Positions 5,114-6,299 of a stretch of DNA of 6,299 bases are shown here, piece by piece. Each line of letters begins with the position of its first letter. Within the stretch, counting starts at the first letter, position 1. Both the position numbers and the translations under genes were made by a program. This DNA is from PWND01 sp964601515 (lineage in GTDB: Bacteria > Bacteroidota > Bacteroidia > Bacteroidales > UBA7960): the NCBI GenBank assembly GCA_964601515.1, contig CAZRNU010000161.1, positions 1-6,299 on the forward strand, in the 5' to 3' direction. The notes below the pieces were generated by a model. The model was not told the DNA's origin. It was given only the letters and a program-made list of their open reading frames with translations, and ran no database searches.

Positions 5114-5878
5114 ATGTACCAAGAAAGAAAATACAGAAACAAAAAAAACACCGAAAGATTTTTCTATTTCCGCGTGGTAGTGGAGGAATCTGATCTTTGG
5201 ATAGGTGTAACTCCGGATAAATATTTTGACGAGTTGCAATTAATTATTTCTAACTATTTGTCAGAAATTCGTTCAGATATTAAGAATGCGATAAGAAAAA
5301 ACCCAAAAATAGAATACTCACACTTGCCAATTGGGAAAATATCAGGTGGTTCCGAAGTAATTAAGAGAATGACAGTAGCTTCCATAAATGCCGATGTAGG
5401 TCCAATGGCTGCTGTTGCAGGAGCAGTGTCGGAAATGGTTGGAGAAAAGATTATCTCACTAATTCCGGATTCTGAAATTATTATTGAAAATGGAGGTGAT
5501 ATTTGGGCAAAGTTTAACGAGCCTCTAACAATTAGCATTGAAGCCGGAGATTCTCCATTCTCGGAAAATACAGGACTTGTTATAAATCCTTGTTTATCAC
5601 CATGCGGAGTATGCTCGTCTTCAGGTAAGATTGGTCATTCATATAGCTATGGGAAGGCTGATAACGTTACAATAATTAGCAAATCTGCATCTATAGCTGA
5701 TGCCTGGGCAACTTCATTATGCAATATGGTAACAAATACTTCGGGATTAAATATCATAAATGATATTGCATCTGAAACCGATGATATTCTTGGATTTATT
5801 GCTATATTTGAAGATAGTATGCTTGCAGGTGGAAATATCGAAATCGTAAACTTAAAAAGACCCGTATATGAAATTTGA
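5114..5878 (+). CDS. UPF0280/COG2122 ApbE-like protein of homocysteine synthesis
   Basis: The 254-residue protein belongs to UPF0280 (Methanosarcina MA1715 is a member), which is structurally related to the ApbE FMN-transferase fold. Family blocks are 'RFFYFRVVVEESDLWIGV' (15-32), 'VGPMAAVAGAVSEMVG' (95-110), 'IIIENGGDIW' (122-131), 'CGVCSSSGKIGHSYSYGKAD' (164-183) and 'SIADAWATSLCN' (193-204), the last resembling the ApbE 'ADAxAT' motif. Cys160, Cys164 and Cys167 are clustered. It is genetically tied to sulfide-dependent homocysteine formation in methanogens and Desulfovibrio-type bacteria; the exact reaction is unknown, with sulfur delivery or flavin-related maturation as possibilities. The ATG at 5114 gives the usual family start. 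The stop overlaps metH by 11 nt, so the two are translationally coupled. Confidence 0.9.
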   Translation: MYQERKYRNKKNTERFFYFRVVVEESDLWIGVTPDKYFDELQLIISNYLSEIRSDIKNAIRKNPKIEYSHLPIGKISGGSEVIKRMTVASINADVGPMAAVAGAVSEMVGEKIISLIPDSEIIIENGGDIWAKFNEPLTISIEAGDSPFSENTGLVINPCLSPCGVCSSSGKIGHSYSYGKADNVTIISKSASIADAWATSLCNMVTNTSGLNIINDIASETDDILGFIAIFEDSMLAGGNIEIVNLKRPVYEI

Positions 5879-6299
5879 TATAAACAAACTTCTTGCAAAT
5901 CGAATTCTTGTGTTGGATGGAGCTATGGGTACTCTTATTCAGAAGCACAATCTGAAGGAAGAAGATTACCGTGGTGAAGAATTTAAAAACCACAATGTAA
6001 ATCTAAAGGGCTGCAAAGATGTATTAAATCTTACCCGGCCAAAAATCATTTCAAACATACATGATGAATATTTCAAAGCAGGAGCAGATATTGTTGAAAC
6101 AAATACTTTCAATGCCACAAAGCTTTCTTTGGCTGATTACGGCCTTTCAGAAAAAGTTTACGAAATAAACAAAGCAGCAGCGAAATTAGCATCGGAAGTA
6201 GCGCAAAAATGGACAGCACTTGATAATGAAAAACCAAGATTTGTTGCAGGCTCTATTGGTCCTACCGGTAAAATGGCTTCATTATCAGCAGATGTTAAC
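5868..6299 (+). CDS. metH: cobalamin-dependent methionine synthase, N-terminal part (runs off window)
   Basis: The first 144 residues are present and the frame is open to the window edge. This is the homocysteine S-methyltransferase domain, which transfers a methyl group from methylcobalamin to homocysteine. Motifs are 'ILVLDGAMGTLIQ' (13-25), 'EDYRGEEF' (32-39), 'IHDEYFKAGADIVETNTFNAT' (about 63-83) and 'VAGSIGPTGKMASLSADVN' at the edge, the last matching the E. coli MetH block ending in SPDVN. The zinc-binding cysteines of this domain, and any pterin, cobalamin and reactivation domains, would lie beyond the window. A stand-alone domain 1 protein (split MetH) or BhmT-like enzyme cannot be excluded, but the similarity is closest to MetH. 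The ATG overlaps the UPF0280 stop by 11 nt. It consumes the homocysteine made by the upstream genes and shares their SAM riboswitch if transcription is continuous. Confidence 0.92.
   Translation, partial: MKFDINKLLANRILVLDGAMGTLIQKHNLKEEDYRGEEFKNHNVNLKGCKDVLNLTRPKIISNIHDEYFKAGADIVETNTFNATKLSLADYGLSEKVYEINKAAAKLASEVAQKWTALDNEKPRFVAGSIGPTGKMASLSADVN

Noticed and set aside
4611..5116. Target-site duplication around the S23 cassette.
   Set aside because: The bases before 4626 and after 5107 share no convincing direct repeat, so no classical transposition signature can be claimed.
5802..5993. Minus-strand open frame across the UPF0280/metH junction.
   Set aside because: It covers the ends of two genes with clear family motifs on the plus strand.

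Overview
The window comes from an AT-rich bacterium, most likely an anaerobic member of the Bacteroidota. The evidence is a good Bacteroidota-type promoter (TTTG, 19-nt spacer, near-TAnnTTTG), genes without clear Shine-Dalgarno sequences, AATACTC-type intergenic repeats, and an S23-family four-helix-bundle protein. No species can be named from the sequence alone.

Left part (1-2715): a minus-strand gene (190-957) encodes an M28-aminopeptidase-like protein that has lost nearly all of its metal ligands. A divergent plus-strand gene (1204-1653) encodes a four-helix membrane protein of unknown function. A minus-strand pirin-family cupin (1698-2714) converges on it. The two convergent genes share a strong bidirectional terminator at 1666-1699.

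Right part (about 2957-6299): a promoter leads into a SAM-I type riboswitch (3012-3126) and then a plus-strand operon. The operon holds a DUF39/COG1900 homocysteine synthase (L-aspartate semialdehyde sulfurtransferase family), a small 2[4Fe-4S] ferredoxin, an S23 four-helix-bundle protein, a UPF0280/COG2122 ApbE-like protein, and the start of cobalamin-dependent methionine synthase metH, which runs off the window. DUF39, ferredoxin and UPF0280 are the set linked to direct sulfide-to-homocysteine conversion in methanogens and sulfate reducers. With MetH, the genes describe a route from aspartate semialdehyde plus sulfide to homocysteine to methionine, the SAM precursor, under SAM feedback control. 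Both the DUF39 protein (no CBS domains) and the ferredoxin (no NIL domain) are minimal versions.

Two features are not explained by this pathway. First, the S23 gene is bracketed by 24-nt imperfect inverted repeats (21 of 24 pair). These begin on the ferredoxin stop codon and end 6 nt before the UPF0280 start, so the gene looks like a 23S-rRNA-IVS-like cassette inserted into a protein-coding operon. Second, a 36-codon ORF with one predicted membrane segment and an MHWP motif lies between the riboswitch and the DUF39 gene and ends inside a GC-rich hairpin.
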